DNA from: Paenibacillus hamazuiensis
GTDB lineage: Bacteria; Bacillota; Bacilli; Paenibacillales; NBRC-103111
NCBI RefSeq assembly: GCF_023276405.1
Contig: NZ_JALRMO010000001.1
Span: 6,969,501 to 7,033,500, forward strand
DNA length: 64,000 nucleotides
Direction: 5' to 3'
Part shown: positions 1-8,398 of the stretch, in pieces
Numbering within the stretch: the stretch's first letter is position 1
How the letters are laid out: the number at the start of each line of letters is the position of its first letter
The notes under the pieces: model-generated
What the model was told of the DNA's origin: nothing
The model's input: the letters and a program-made list of their open reading frames with translations, nothing else
Databases searched by the model: none
Made by a program: the position numbers and the translations under genes

Positions 1-879
1 TTAAGAAATATAAGTTCCAACTTAAATCGGATTAACAATCATCAAAATCAATTGTCAACCGGCCGCACAATTAATAAGCCTTCGGATAATCCGGTCGGTA
101 TGACGTTTTCTTTAAGATACCGCAGCGAGCTCTCAGTTAATGACCAGTATGAGAGTAATGTAGCGGGTGCCGTTTCCTGGCTGGAATATACGGATACGAT
201 GTTATCCCAGTCGGGGGATGTTCTGCAGCGTGTAAGGGAACTTGCCGTTCAAGGCGCCAACGGAACCAATCCTCAAACGGCCTTGGACTCCATTAAAAGC
301 GAAGTGGATCAGTTAAAGGCCCAACTCGTTAACATTGCCAATAGCGAATTTAACGGGAAGTATGTGTTTAACGGACAACTGACCGATAAAGCGCCTTATG
401 GTCAAGCAACAGCTGCGGGCGATACCACTGACTCAGGACAAATCAATTTCGAAATCGGAGTCGGAGTTCGTATATCGGTTAATGTTCCGGGGAATAAAGT
501 ATTTGGGGATCCGTATGATCCGAACGATCCGGCAAAAGCGAACAACGATAACATATTCAGGGTATTGGATGATCTTTCGAAATCGCTTGGTGACGGGAAT
601 ATTCCGGGAGTCGAGGATGCTCTAGGCCGCTTGGATAAGAGAATGGATGTGTTTCTGGAAAACAGATCCGATGTGGGGGCGAAGTTAAACCGCATTGAGT
701 TGGCGCAATCCCGTTTGGAAGATATCAACGTAAATCTTCAATCCCTCCAATCGAAAACAGAGGACGCTGATATTTCCGAGGTCATTACAAACCTGAAAAC
801 GGATGAAAATGTGTACCAAGCATCTCTTTCCGTAGGCGCTAAAATTATCAGCGCAAGCCTGGTAGACTTCCTGAGATAG
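1..879 (+). CDS. flgL: Flagellar hook-filament junction protein FlgL (5' truncated by window edge)
   Basis: FlgL (HAP3) joins the hook to the flagellin filament. The reading frame is open from base 1, and the first in-window residues (LRNISSNLNRINNHQNQLS) already match the D0 helix of FlgL/flagellin proteins, so the true start lies upstream; the internal TTG at 52 is not the start. Conserved flagellin-like N-terminal helices (INKPSDNPVG) and the C-terminal helix region around DISEVITNLKTDENVYQASLSVGAKI are visible. Only about a dozen N-terminal residues seem to be missing. It is followed after 14 bp by the DUF6470 gene, as flgL-yviE in B. subtilis. Identity is high-confidence from both motif and synteny. 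Confidence 0.95.
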   Translation, partial: LRNISSNLNRINNHQNQLSTGRTINKPSDNPVGMTFSLRYRSELSVNDQYESNVAGAVSWLEYTDTMLSQSGDVLQRVRELAVQGANGTNPQTALDSIKSEVDQLKAQLVNIANSEFNGKYVFNGQLTDKAPYGQATAAGDTTDSGQINFEIGVGVRISVNVPGNKVFGDPYDPNDPAKANNDNIFRVLDDLSKSLGDGNIPGVEDALGRLDKRMDVFLENRSDVGAKLNRIELAQSRLEDINVNLQSLQSKTEDADISEVITNLKTDENVYQASLSVGAKIISASLVDFLR

Positions 880-893
880 GAGGGTGCAGACCG

Positions 894-1460
894 GTGAATA
901 TCCCTCGAATCCAGATTCATCAGCAGTTTGCACAAATAGGTATTGATGCAGAGCTGGGGCAACAAAGCATCAAGCAGCCGCAAGCAACGCTTGATATGAA
1001 TATCGAATTGCCCAAAGTACAGATCGATGCCGAGGACGGAAAATTGAGCATTGATCAAAGCAAAGCTTTTGAAGGTCTGGGACATGGGCCGTTTCTGCAA
1101 GTAATGAGCCAACTTTATACCCGGTCCGCCAATATCGGATTGCAAGGGATCGCTAAAATTGTTGCCGACGGTAACCGCATGGCACAAATAACCAACCCGA
1201 CCAATGCGTTTGCGGAGCTCGCCAAGAATGCGGCATTTGATTCTCTTGAATATCGCCCTCTAGGCACACCTTCTTACGATAATGTGGACGTTCATTATGA
1301 GCCTGGACCGCTTGATATTAACTTGCAGCAAGGCAGCATCAACTTGCAAACCCATCCTAATCGTCCGGAATATCATTATTATCGCGGCAAATTTGACGTA
1401 TATTTGCTTCAGAAAGCTGACATCGATATTATACCTCCCCGGATCAGTGAAAGAATCTAA
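894..1460 (+). CDS. DUF6470 (YviE-like) flagellar-operon protein
   Basis: 188-residue protein of unknown function, located as yviE is in B. subtilis, between flgL and fliW. It starts with GTG at 894 behind a good ribosome binding site (AGGAGGGT, 879-886). The N-terminus (IPRIQIHQQFAQIGIDAE) has alternating hydrophobic positions and several 'Q-x-x-I-D/L' repeats typical of the DUF6470 family; the C-terminal third is rich in 'G-x-I-N-L-Q' type short strands. No signal peptide or membrane segment is evident. The role is inferred to be flagellar only from the operon position. A hairpin with T-run follows the stop codon. Confidence 0.8.
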   Translation: MNIPRIQIHQQFAQIGIDAELGQQSIKQPQATLDMNIELPKVQIDAEDGKLSIDQSKAFEGLGHGPFLQVMSQLYTRSANIGLQGIAKIVADGNRMAQITNPTNAFAELAKNAAFDSLEYRPLGTPSYDNVDVHYEPGPLDINLQQGSINLQTHPNRPEYHYYRGKFDVYLLQKADIDIIPPRISERI

Positions 1461-1469
1461 GCCCTTATA

Positions 1470-1500
1470 AAAGCTATAGACATTTGTTCTATGGCTTTTT
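1470..1500 (+). terminator. Rho-independent terminator-like hairpin after the DUF6470 gene
   Basis: The 11-bp stem AAAGCTATAGA (1470-1480) pairs with TCTATGGCTTT (1488-1498) with one G-T wobble, and is followed by T-rich sequence. It lies 44 bp before fliW, so it may only attenuate read-through into fliW-csrA. Confidence 0.6.
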
Positions 1501-1543
1501 GGTTTTATTGTATGCATTTCGTTAGAACAGGAGATGAATCGGT

Positions 1544-1984
1544 TTGATCAAATTAGAAACCTCGTTATTTGGTGAGATGGAAATTTCCGACGATAAGATT
1601 ATTTATTTTCCGAGTGGCATTCCGGGCTTTGAAGATATGGAGAGGTTCACCATCATTGAACCCGATCCCAGCATTCCTTTTTCTTATCTGCAATCTGTTC
1701 AAAATGGAGAATTGCAATTCATTTTAGTGGATCCGTTTGTCTGCTTCAGCGGATACGAAATTGAAATACCGGAAGCCGTACAGGAGGAGCTCCAAATACA
1801 AAGTTTCGAGGAACTGGTCATTCGATCGATCGTTTCTGTCCAAGATAAACTTGATAAGGCTACGGCTAATCTTCTGGCCCCTATTGTCATTAATGTTAAA
1901 AAGATGATCGGCAAACAGGTCGTTCTTCACGATTCCGTTTTTACGACCCGGCATAATTTATTTGTACCATCCGTTTCGGAATAA
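1544..1984 (+). CDS. fliW: Flagellar assembly factor FliW
   Basis: FliW binds flagellin and also the translational repressor CsrA; when free of flagellin it sequesters CsrA and so relieves repression of hag translation (known from B. subtilis). This 146-residue protein has the family landmarks: the start [13 protein letters not shown], the [13 protein letters not shown] segment near residue 20-33, and the C-terminal [19 protein letters not shown]. The start is TTG at 1544 behind AGGAGAT (1529-1535); the nearby ATG at 1534 is out of frame. It sits immediately upstream of csrA, the usual partner arrangement. Confidence 0.95.
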   Translation: MIKLETSLFGEMEISDDKIIYFPSGIPGFEDMERFTIIEPDPSIPFSYLQSVQNGELQFILVDPFVCFSGYEIEIPEAVQEELQIQSFEELVIRSIVSVQDKLDKATANLLAPIVINVKKMIGKQVVLHDSVFTTRHNLFVPSVSE

Positions 1985-2004
1985 TCGCTAAGGGGGGATA
2001 TACA

Positions 2005-2238
2005 GTGCTGGTGCTTTCGCGTAAAAAAGGGGAATCGATCATGATTGGAGATCATATCGAGCTTATCATCCTGGGAACGGAGGGCGATTCGGTTCGAATT
2101 GGGATCAATGCTCCGAAGCATATTGAGATTCATCGAAAAGAAGTGTTTATCGCAATAAAGCAGTCCAATGAAGAGGCATCGAAGAGTAGGATCGCACTGA
2201 CCGCCTTGGGCGAGCTGTTTAAGAAACGCGATCAATAA
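2005..2238 (+). CDS. csrA: Carbon storage regulator CsrA (translational repressor of hag)
   Basis: CsrA is a small dimeric RNA-binding protein that recognises GGA in hairpin loops and blocks ribosome access to hag mRNA. The protein (77 aa) begins [16 protein letters not shown], the near-invariant CsrA N-terminus containing the first RNA-binding strand; the second RNA-binding region ([18 protein letters not shown]) is also intact. It starts with GTG at 2005 after a strong AAGGGGGGAT site. It is separated by 20 bp from fliW and lies upstream of hag, whose leader carries matching candidate targets (see 2331-2417). Confidence 0.97.
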   Translation: MLVLSRKKGESIMIGDHIELIILGTEGDSVRIGINAPKHIEIHRKEVFIAIKQSNEEASKSRIALTALGELFKKRDQ

Positions 2239-2289
2239 TGGGGATGACAAAGTTTTTATATAAAGGTCGAAATATTTGATATTTTGCTA

Positions 2290-2317
2290 TAAACAAATGG
2301 CAAACTTCCTCCGATAT
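2290..2317 (+). promoter_or_regulatory. SigD (sigma-28)-type promoter of hag
   Basis: TAAA (2290-2293), a 16-nt spacer, then TCCGATAT (2310-2317) matches the SigD consensus TAAA-N15/16-GCCGATAT at all but one -10 position. It is about 100 bp ahead of the hag start. Similar elements precede flaG (33551) and the minus-strand flagellin (40133). Confidence 0.85.
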
Positions 2318-2330
2318 TAATAATTAGAGT

Positions 2331-2417
2331 CTATTCGAATAGGGCGGCCGACCTAGTCGAATAGATAAAAAATCCACATGGAAGTGGATGAATACCCTTC
2401 AGGGAGGAAGAATAAAA
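2331..2417 (+). promoter_or_regulatory. hag leader with candidate CsrA-binding hairpin and inverted repeat
   Basis: The leader has an 8-bp inverted repeat CTATTCGA / TCGAATAG (2331-2338 and 2357-2364), followed by a hairpin ATCCAC-ATGGAA-GTGGAT (2372-2389) whose six-base loop presents GGA. The ribosome binding site CAGGGAGG (2400-2407) contains another GGA. One GGA in a hairpin loop plus one in the Shine-Dalgarno sequence is the known CsrA two-site pattern on B. subtilis hag. That CsrA binds here is inferred. Confidence 0.7.
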
Positions 2418-3647
2418 ATGAGAATTAATCACAACATTGCAGCATTGAACACTCATCGCCAATTGGTTGGCAACACGAATGCAGCAAGCAAATCTTTGGA
2501 AAAGCTGTCTTCCGGTCTTCGCATTAACCGTGCAGGCGACGACGCTGCAGGTCTTGCAATCTCCGAGAAAATGCGCGGCCAAATCCGCGGTTTGGACCAA
2601 GCTAGCCGTAACGCTCAAGACGGCATTTCCTTGATCCAAACAGGTGAAGGTGCGCTGAATGAAACTCACAGCATCCTGCAACGTATGCGTGAGCTGTCTG
2701 TTCAATCTGCTTCCGACACGAACACGGACCAAGACCGTAAAAACCTGCAAGACGAAATGAACCAGCTGGTCAAAGAAATCGACCGTATCCGCGATACCAC
2801 GGAGTTCAACACGAAGAGCTTGCTTGACGGATCGCTGGGTGCTAAGCATGCGGCATCCGGAGCTAATATTCAAGCAAATACGGCTATTAGCGGCGGTACT
2901 TCTCAGATTGGCAACAGCACGAAATTGCAGGATTTGACAGATGTAAACGGCAAATCCCTTGGAATCAGCGGCGGTGCAACGGTTACTGTATCCTGGGTTT
3001 CCAGTGGCACGTTCCATACTGTTGACCTCAAGGGAACGGATACGTTCTCTACACTGGCAACTAAGTTGGGTGCTACACTTGGTAAAGATACTTCCGGCCA
3101 TGTTACCTTCACGTCGAAGACTGGTTTGGCCAATGCCATTCACGGCTTGACGCTTACTGTTAAGGATAGCAGCGGTAATGCAGTTAATTCCGCTACCAAA
3201 GCACTGTCTTCCTTTACTGAAACTTCCGGTGCATACAACAAGCAAGTCAATGACGGAAGCTTGCTGTTCCATATCGGCGCCAACACTGATCAGAACGTCT
3301 CGCTTTCCATTAACGATATGGGCGCTGAAGCACTTGGCGTTAAAGACCTGAAAATCGATAAGCAAAACAAAGCGAACGTTGCAATCAAAGTTGTTGACGA
3401 AGCTATCCAGAAAGTATCTGCTGAGCGCTCCAAATTGGGTGCAATGCAAAACCGTCTGGAACATACAATCAACAACTTGGGAACAGCTTCCGAGAACCTG
3501 AGTGCATCCGAATCCCGTATTCGCGATGTAGACATGGCTCAAGAGATGACTCAGTTCACGAAGAACAACATCCTTACGCAAGCTGCACAAGCAATGTTGG
3601 CTCAAGCGAACCAACAGCCGCAAGGCGTTCTTCAATTGCTGGGCTAA
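2418..3647 (+). CDS. hag: Flagellin (major filament protein)
   Basis: Structural subunit of the flagellar filament, secreted through the flagellar export channel. The start is ATG at 2418, ten codons inside the longer open frame, because MRINHNIAALNTHRQL is the conserved flagellin N-terminus and CAGGGAGGA lies directly upstream; this gives 409 aa. D0/D1 helices are complete at both ends (N-terminal to about residue 140, C-terminal from about 305, ending QANQQPQGVLQLLG). The middle (about 145-300) is a Ser/Thr/Gly-rich variable domain, the usual surface-exposed part and the likely glycosylation target of the enzymes downstream. The gene is monocistronic, between a SigD promoter and a strong terminator. 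Confidence 0.97.
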   Translation: MRINHNIAALNTHRQLVGNTNAASKSLEKLSSGLRINRAGDDAAGLAISEKMRGQIRGLDQASRNAQDGISLIQTGEGALNETHSILQRMRELSVQSASDTNTDQDRKNLQDEMNQLVKEIDRIRDTTEFNTKSLLDGSLGAKHAASGANIQANTAISGGTSQIGNSTKLQDLTDVNGKSLGISGGATVTVSWVSSGTFHTVDLKGTDTFSTLATKLGATLGKDTSGHVTFTSKTGLANAIHGLTLTVKDSSGNAVNSATKALSSFTETSGAYNKQVNDGSLLFHIGANTDQNVSLSINDMGAEALGVKDLKIDKQNKANVAIKVVDEAIQKVSAERSKLGAMQNRLEHTINNLGTASENLSASESRIRDVDMAQEMTQFTKNNILTQAAQAMLAQANQQPQGVLQLLG

Positions 3648-3663
3648 TAACAGATTTAACTGC

Positions 3664-3698
3664 AAAAGAGACTTTAGGTCATCTAAAGTCTCTTTTTT
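3664..3698 (+). terminator. Strong rho-independent terminator of hag
   Basis: Perfect 14-bp stem AAAAGAGACTTTAG (3664-3677) with CTAAAGTCTCTTTT (3683-3696), loop GTCAT, followed by further T. It separates hag from the glycosylation island. Confidence 0.95.
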
Positions 3699-3715
3699 CT
3701 GCCCAGTAATACCTC

Positions 3716-3743
3716 TAACATTTTGGATCTAAATGACCGATAA
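3716..3743 (+). promoter_or_regulatory. Weak candidate SigD-type promoter for the post-hag genes
   Basis: TAAC (3716-3719), 16-nt spacer, ACCGATAA (3736-3743) resembles SigD sites but departs from consensus in both boxes. It is about 70 bp before the 3812 gene and would co-regulate the glycosylation genes with hag; tentative. Confidence 0.3.
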
Positions 3744-3811
3744 TAATATCAACACAATTCTACAAATTTTGATATAGACCGAAGAAGGATGAAAGTTTAG
3801 GAGGGTTCGCT

Positions 3812-4417
3812 GTGGAACTGACTTTTCAAGAATTAACAATAAATTATGATTCGGATGATGTGTCGCTAAATGCTTTCATCCAAGATGTGGAACGCCTCCT
3901 TTCAGAACGAAATTTAGTATTGACAGGTATGAGGGTTGATGGATTCGAAATATACGAAGATTACGAGCAATACCTGGAAGAAAAGATTTATGCTGTAAAT
4001 AAAATAGAAGTTATAGTAGATACAAAGGAAAAGGTCAGACACGATATCATTGTTACTGCGCAACGATATCTGATTCGTGCAAATCCCGCTCTTAAGCAAA
4101 TGGCCAACGAATTTTATAAAAAACCGACACAAGAAACGTGGGTTTCCTTCGATCAATGGTCTGAAGGATATGGGTGGATTTCTCAAATGGTAGAGCTCAT
4201 TTCGACTCAGAATAGCACTTTAGATATGACGAGTTGTAAACAGATTCTCACTGAAATTCATCCGTATTTACTTGAGCTGGAAGAAGCAATTAGGCATGAG
4301 GATTTCACATTATTAGGGGACTTGTTTATGTATGAAATTGGTCCCAGGTATGAAGTTTTGCAAAGTGAGATAAGCAAAATGATAGATCAAGAGGTTATCC
4401 GAGATGATCTTAACTAA
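3812..4417 (+). CDS. Hypothetical protein immediately downstream of flagellin
   Basis: I do not recognise a named family. The 201-residue protein starts with GTG at 3812 behind AGGAGGG (about 3800-3806). It has a predicted beta-rich start (ELTFQELTINYDSDDVSLN) followed by largely helical, acidic sequence; there is no signal peptide, membrane segment or obvious catalytic motif. It overlaps the downstream Maf gene by 14 bp, implying translational coupling and a shared function in flagellin modification. A chaperone or adaptor for the glycosyltransferase is one possibility, but this is only inference from position. Confidence 0.75.
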   Translation: MELTFQELTINYDSDDVSLNAFIQDVERLLSERNLVLTGMRVDGFEIYEDYEQYLEEKIYAVNKIEVIVDTKEKVRHDIIVTAQRYLIRANPALKQMANEFYKKPTQETWVSFDQWSEGYGWISQMVELISTQNSTLDMTSCKQILTEIHPYLLELEEAIRHEDFTLLGDLFMYEIGPRYEVLQSEISKMIDQEVIRDDLN

Positions 4418-6269
4418 AAATCTCAAGTGGCTTGACGAAAATTACCCTAATGCATTGGAGAAATTGAACGGCCGGAAAGAAGTGGATTCATTTCAAATAG
4501 AAACCGCTAAAAACGGACAATGCACCATTGTGTTTTCAGGGAAAGAACGTCCTGTTTATTTGCACAGCAAATATAATCCTTTGAATGAAGCTGAAGCATT
4601 CATTCAAAGTTTCGGGCAATTGAATGACTACGAGCATATTTTTTTCTACGGCGTGGGGTTGGGGTATCATATTGACTTATTTCTCCAAAAATATCCACAC
4701 CTGACCTTTTCCATATATGAACCTGAGGTAGAAGTATTCAGGCATTTAATCGCGCAAAAACTCTTGTCTGACCTTCCTGTTAAAAGATTACGTAATATTT
4801 ATATAGAGAGAAAAGCCGAAGATCAGACCGAATTCATTACGGATTTTGTTTCGGGGGTAAGCGGTAAAACTTTACTTATAGCATTACCAGTATATGAATT
4901 AGTGAATCCGACTCGATTTTCGAATTTTGTAACCCAATTTAGGGAAACTTTAAATCATCAATTGTTTTCTTTCTCAGCAGATCTTAGATTTGAAAAGCGA
5001 TGGGCAGTAAACTCTTTAAAGAATTTGCCCTATACATTGACAAGCCCGAACGTTCTTTTGGATTTTGCCGATGTGTTTAAAGATAAACCTGCAATCATAG
5101 TCGCTGCCGGACCGTCACTAGAAGAGGATATTCCCATAATTCGTAAGATTAAAGAAAATGGAATGGCCTACATCTTTAGTGTGGGATCTGCCATCAAAGC
5201 GTTGATAAAAAATGGCATACACCCGGATGCTGCATGCACATACGATCCAATGCCATGGAACCATATGGTATTTGAAGACGTTACCAATCAGAACATCGAT
5301 TCCATCCCGCTTTTCTATGGAACGAGCGTCGGATATGAAACATTGGAGTTTTATCCCGGTCCATTGGCACATATGATAACAAGCCAGGATACGTTAGCGG
5401 CTTACTTTCTTAAAAGAACTGATAACCGGCAATTGGAAGGAGTTTTTGATGCGCCTACCATTGCGATCGTCACCTTAGAATTACTACACCGGTTAGGATG
5501 TAATCCGATTATTTTAGCTGGGCAAAACTTGGCCTATAAAGGAGATCAATTTTATTCAAAAGGAATTGGCTATGAGTATCGGCCAGCCGGATTAACGGTA
5601 GAAGAAGTGGCGAGTGCAAAAAAGATAAAAGATGTATATGGCAACACCATTCTTACCAGTCCTGGTTTCGATCGCATGAGGATTCAAATGGAATATGTGA
5701 TTAAACAGTTTGGAATTAACAATGTTTATAATACAACAAAAGGCGGAGCACACATCGAAGGTACAACCTTTATTCAAATAGAGGAACTAGTAAAAAAGTT
5801 GCAGGATAAAAAGGTAAATCCGGGATGGTTTAAGCAGGAGAGCAAATACAGCACTGAATTTATGATAAATAGGCTTCGGCATTTAGTCCTGCAAAAGGAT
5901 CTTTTAAAAAGTATTCTAGATTCCATGCTGAGATTGTTGAAAGATTTAAAGAGCCCCCAAATCTTGTCTTCATCAAGTAAGTTGGATAAAAAGATGGCTG
6001 AATTTGAAGGTATGATGAAAGTGTTGGAATCAAATGCTTTTTACCAGACCATTATTCAACCGATGAACCGTTTGCAAAAAAATTTGCTTGTTCGGGCATT
6101 AGAAGCCAAAGCAGTTCGCCTTGAAAAGAATAAGGTGTCAAGGGCCAAAAGAATCTCGGAACTTTCAAGAGCATATTTTGAAGGCTGCTTAGGAGATTTA
6201 GATATAGTAACTCCCATCTTTAATGAGGTCGCAGATAAACTATTAACTCAACATGGAGCGGCGGTATAA
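4404..6269 (+). CDS. Maf-type (DUF115) motility accessory factor, putative flagellin glycosyltransferase
   Basis: Members of this family (Maf / 6-hydroxymethylpterin pyrophosphokinase MptE-like, DUF115) transfer nonulosonic acids onto Ser/Thr of flagellin in the cytoplasm before export. The 621-aa protein has an N-terminal Maf domain (to about residue 200) and a central DUF115 domain (about 210-400) with PAIIVAAGPSLEEDIPIIRK, the HPDAACTYDPMPWNH segment and NPIILAGQNLAY, typical of the SAM/nucleotide-sugar-like fold of the family. The C-terminal helical region is complete and ends at a TAATG junction with a broken pseB-like frame. It starts inside the previous gene. A piece of a second copy's tail lies at 14670-14804. 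Confidence 0.9.
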   Translation: MILTKNLKWLDENYPNALEKLNGRKEVDSFQIETAKNGQCTIVFSGKERPVYLHSKYNPLNEAEAFIQSFGQLNDYEHIFFYGVGLGYHIDLFLQKYPHLTFSIYEPEVEVFRHLIAQKLLSDLPVKRLRNIYIERKAEDQTEFITDFVSGVSGKTLLIALPVYELVNPTRFSNFVTQFRETLNHQLFSFSADLRFEKRWAVNSLKNLPYTLTSPNVLLDFADVFKDKPAIIVAAGPSLEEDIPIIRKIKENGMAYIFSVGSAIKALIKNGIHPDAACTYDPMPWNHMVFEDVTNQNIDSIPLFYGTSVGYETLEFYPGPLAHMITSQDTLAAYFLKRTDNRQLEGVFDAPTIAIVTLELLHRLGCNPIILAGQNLAYKGDQFYSKGIGYEYRPAGLTVEEVASAKKIKDVYGNTILTSPGFDRMRIQMEYVIKQFGINNVYNTTKGGAHIEGTTFIQIEELVKKLQDKKVNPGWFKQESKYSTEFMINRLRHLVLQKDLLKSILDSMLRLLKDLKSPQILSSSSKLDKKMAEFEGMMKVLESNAFYQTIIQPMNRLQKNLLVRALEAKAVRLEKNKVSRAKRISELSRAYFEGCLGDLDIVTPIFNEVADKLLTQHGAAV

Positions 6270-6455
6270 TGTACCAGAATAAAAAGATATTGATAACCGG
6301 CGGTACGGGGACGATAGGATATCAATAAGAGACTTTTTCAAGGTAAGTTATAAATTGCGATTCTTACAGTGATGTAAGGGATAATCCTTGATTAAAAACG
6401 AGCAATGGAGAACAGTGATTACGCAATGAAACATGTGCCAGCATGTGAATATAAG
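6269..6455 (+). pseudogene. Degraded 5' fragment of a pseB-like dehydratase gene
   Basis: From ATG 6269 the frame reads MYQNKKILITGGTGTIGYQ then stops, which matches the first residues of the intact pseB-like gene at 14801 (IYQNKKILIIGGTGTIGYH). Further on, 'gcaatggagaacagtgatta' and 'gcaatgaaacatgtgccagc' (about 6401-6445) match the stretch of 14801 encoding AMEDIDY...AMKHVPACEY, but with internal deletions and out-of-frame stops. It overlaps the maf stop as TAATG, so the ancestral order was probably maf-pseB. The rest of 6455-6501 shows no gene. Confidence 0.85.
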
Positions 6456-6501
6456 GTGGTAAGATTAATTTGATTTAATTTTTAATCTAACATGCGAAGA
6501 G

Positions 6502-7281
6502 GTGATTCCAATTAAAGCGGTAATATTGGCGGGAGGTTTAGGTACAAGAATAAGTGAAGAAACCTCGATTCGTCCGAAGCCGATGGTTGAAATAGGTGGC
6601 AAACCGATTCTATGGCATATTTTAAAGATATATTCTTATTATGGTATTAATGATTTTATTATATGTTTAGGCTATAAAGGTTATATGATAAAGGAATACT
6701 TTGCAAATTATTTTATGCATATGTCTGATATTACATTTGACATGAAGAATAATACAATGGAAGTCCATCAAAATAATTCGGAGCCTTGGAAAGTTACATT
6801 GGTAGATACCGGAGACCAAACAATGACAGGTGGAAGATTAAAAAGAGTTAAAGATTTCGTTGGAAATAAAACATTTTGCTTTACTTACGGAGATGGATTG
6901 TCGAATGTGAACATACAAACGTTAATTGAGTTTCATAAAAAGCAAGCTACATATGCAACGTTAACTGCAGTCCAGCCGCCAGGCAGATTTGGTGCACTTG
7001 ATTTTAATGAGAATAAAATTACTAGCTTCCAGGAAAAACCCAGGGGCGATGGAGCATGGATAAACGGTGGGTATTTTGTTCTAGAACCAACAGTTTTTGA
7101 TTATATTTCTGGAGATTTTACTATATGGGAACACGAACCCTTAGAAAAATTATCTAGAGAAGGCCAGCTTTCGGCCTATAGACATAATGGCTTCTGGCAA
7201 CCGATGGATACTCTTAGAGATAAAATAAAGTTAGAGGAGCTTTGGAATGAGAATAAAGCTCCCTGGAAATTTTGGGAATAG
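6502..7281 (+). CDS. rfbF: Glucose-1-phosphate cytidylyltransferase (CDP-glucose synthesis)
   Basis: Makes CDP-glucose from CTP and glucose-1-phosphate, the first step to CDP-deoxysugars. The 259-aa frame contains the nucleotidyltransferase signature [17 protein letters not shown], then [30 protein letters not shown] (metal-binding Asp) and [18 protein letters not shown], as in RfbF proteins (about 257 aa). GTG at 6502 is the nearest conventional start, but it overlaps the ribosome binding site AAGAGGTGAT; the family normally begins MKAVIL, which would place the start at ATT 6511 (6 nt after the site). Start is therefore uncertain. The gene begins the AT-rich CDP-sugar module and is followed by rfbG. 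Confidence 0.93.
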   Translation: MIPIKAVILAGGLGTRISEETSIRPKPMVEIGGKPILWHILKIYSYYGINDFIICLGYKGYMIKEYFANYFMHMSDITFDMKNNTMEVHQNNSEPWKVTLVDTGDQTMTGGRLKRVKDFVGNKTFCFTYGDGLSNVNIQTLIEFHKKQATYATLTAVQPPGRFGALDFNENKITSFQEKPRGDGAWINGGYFVLEPTVFDYISGDFTIWEHEPLEKLSREGQLSAYRHNGFWQPMDTLRDKIKLEELWNENKAPWKFWE

Positions 7282-7291
7282 AGAGGTTGTT

Positions 7292-8398
7292 ATGATCGAT
7301 AAAGCTTTTTGGAAAGATAGGAAAGTATTCCTTACTGGTCATACCGGTTTTAAAGGGTCATGGCTATCAATTATGTTACATTCATTAGGTGCAAAAATTC
7401 TAGGATACGCTCAAGAACCTATAACGCAACCAAACATGTTTAATATATGTTCTTTACCAAAAGTAATACCTACAATATATGGCGATATTATGGATTATCA
7501 AAAGATTGAAAAAAGCATAATTGACTTTGAGCCTGAGATAGTTTTTCATCTGGCAGCTCAGCCATTAGTAAGGCAATCATATTTAAAGCCTGTGGAGACC
7601 TATGCTGTAAATATCATGGGTACAATTAATTTGCTAGACGCATTAACAAAAATAACCAGTATTAAATCTATTGTTAACATAACTTCAGATAAGGTTTACG
7701 AAAATAAAGAATGGGTATGGGGATATAGGGAATCAGATACTCTAGGAGGATATGATCCGTACTCGACTAGTAAAGCTTGTTCGGAGTTAATAACCGCTTC
7801 CTATAGAAAGTCATTTTTCGCAGAGAATAAAGTTGGTGTTGCAACTGCAAGAGCCGGCAATGTGATTGGAGGGGGAGATTGGTCTGTGGGAAGAATCGTA
7901 CCAGATTGTATAAATGCCCTTTCCAAAAACGAAGATATAATAATAAGAAATCCTAAATCTATAAGACCATGGCAACATGTCATTGAACCATTGTTTGGAT
8001 ATATAATTCTTGCAGAAAGGCTATATATCAATGAACAAAAGTACTCCGGGTCATGGAATTTTGGACCGAGAAATTGCGATGTAGTAACTGTAGATCAATT
8101 GGTCGAAAAACTAATCCAACATTGGGGTTATGGTGAATATCAAATTGACTCGGATAATTTTATGCATGAGGCAACTATTTTGAGACTAGATTGTTCCAAG
8201 TCGTTTTATCAACTAGGCTGGAGTCCGTTATGGGATATCAATAAATCTATTAGTAAAGTGGTTCAGTGGTCCAAAGCATATTTAGAAAACAAGGATGATA
8301 TGTTTCAATTTACATTAGATCAAATACAAGATTATTATATTGATTCCAACATAGGAGTTGAAATGAGTGACAACATTAAAGATAAAAAAAAGAAGTAA
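7292..8398 (+). CDS. rfbG: CDP-glucose 4,6-dehydratase
   Basis: Converts CDP-glucose to CDP-4-keto-6-deoxyglucose using bound NAD. The start is ATG 7292 (MIDKAFWKDRKVFLTGHTG), behind AGAGG, 15 codons inside the open frame; product 368 aa, normal for RfbG. Extended short-chain dehydrogenase motifs are visible: TGHTGFKGSW (glycine-rich NAD site), FHLAAQPLVRQSY, NITSDKVYEN (Thr-Asp-Lys as in 4,6-dehydratases) and the YDPYSTSKACSE catalytic Tyr-x-x-x-Lys. The 3' end overlaps the next methyltransferase gene by 32 bp. No rfbH (3-dehydratase) follows, so the pathway departs from classical 3,6-dideoxyhexoses. Confidence 0.95.
   Translation: MIDKAFWKDRKVFLTGHTGFKGSWLSIMLHSLGAKILGYAQEPITQPNMFNICSLPKVIPTIYGDIMDYQKIEKSIIDFEPEIVFHLAAQPLVRQSYLKPVETYAVNIMGTINLLDALTKITSIKSIVNITSDKVYENKEWVWGYRESDTLGGYDPYSTSKACSELITASYRKSFFAENKVGVATARAGNVIGGGDWSVGRIVPDCINALSKNEDIIIRNPKSIRPWQHVIEPLFGYIILAERLYINEQKYSGSWNFGPRNCDVVTVDQLVEKLIQHWGYGEYQIDSDNFMHEATILRLDCSKSFYQLGWSPLWDINKSISKVVQWSKAYLENKDDMFQFTLDQIQDYYIDSNIGVEMSDNIKDKKKK

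Noticed and set aside
2331-3665. 444-codon minus-strand frame over hag
   Set aside because: Antisense to a complete flagellin with no conserved motif or start signal; shadow of repetitive flagellin codon use.
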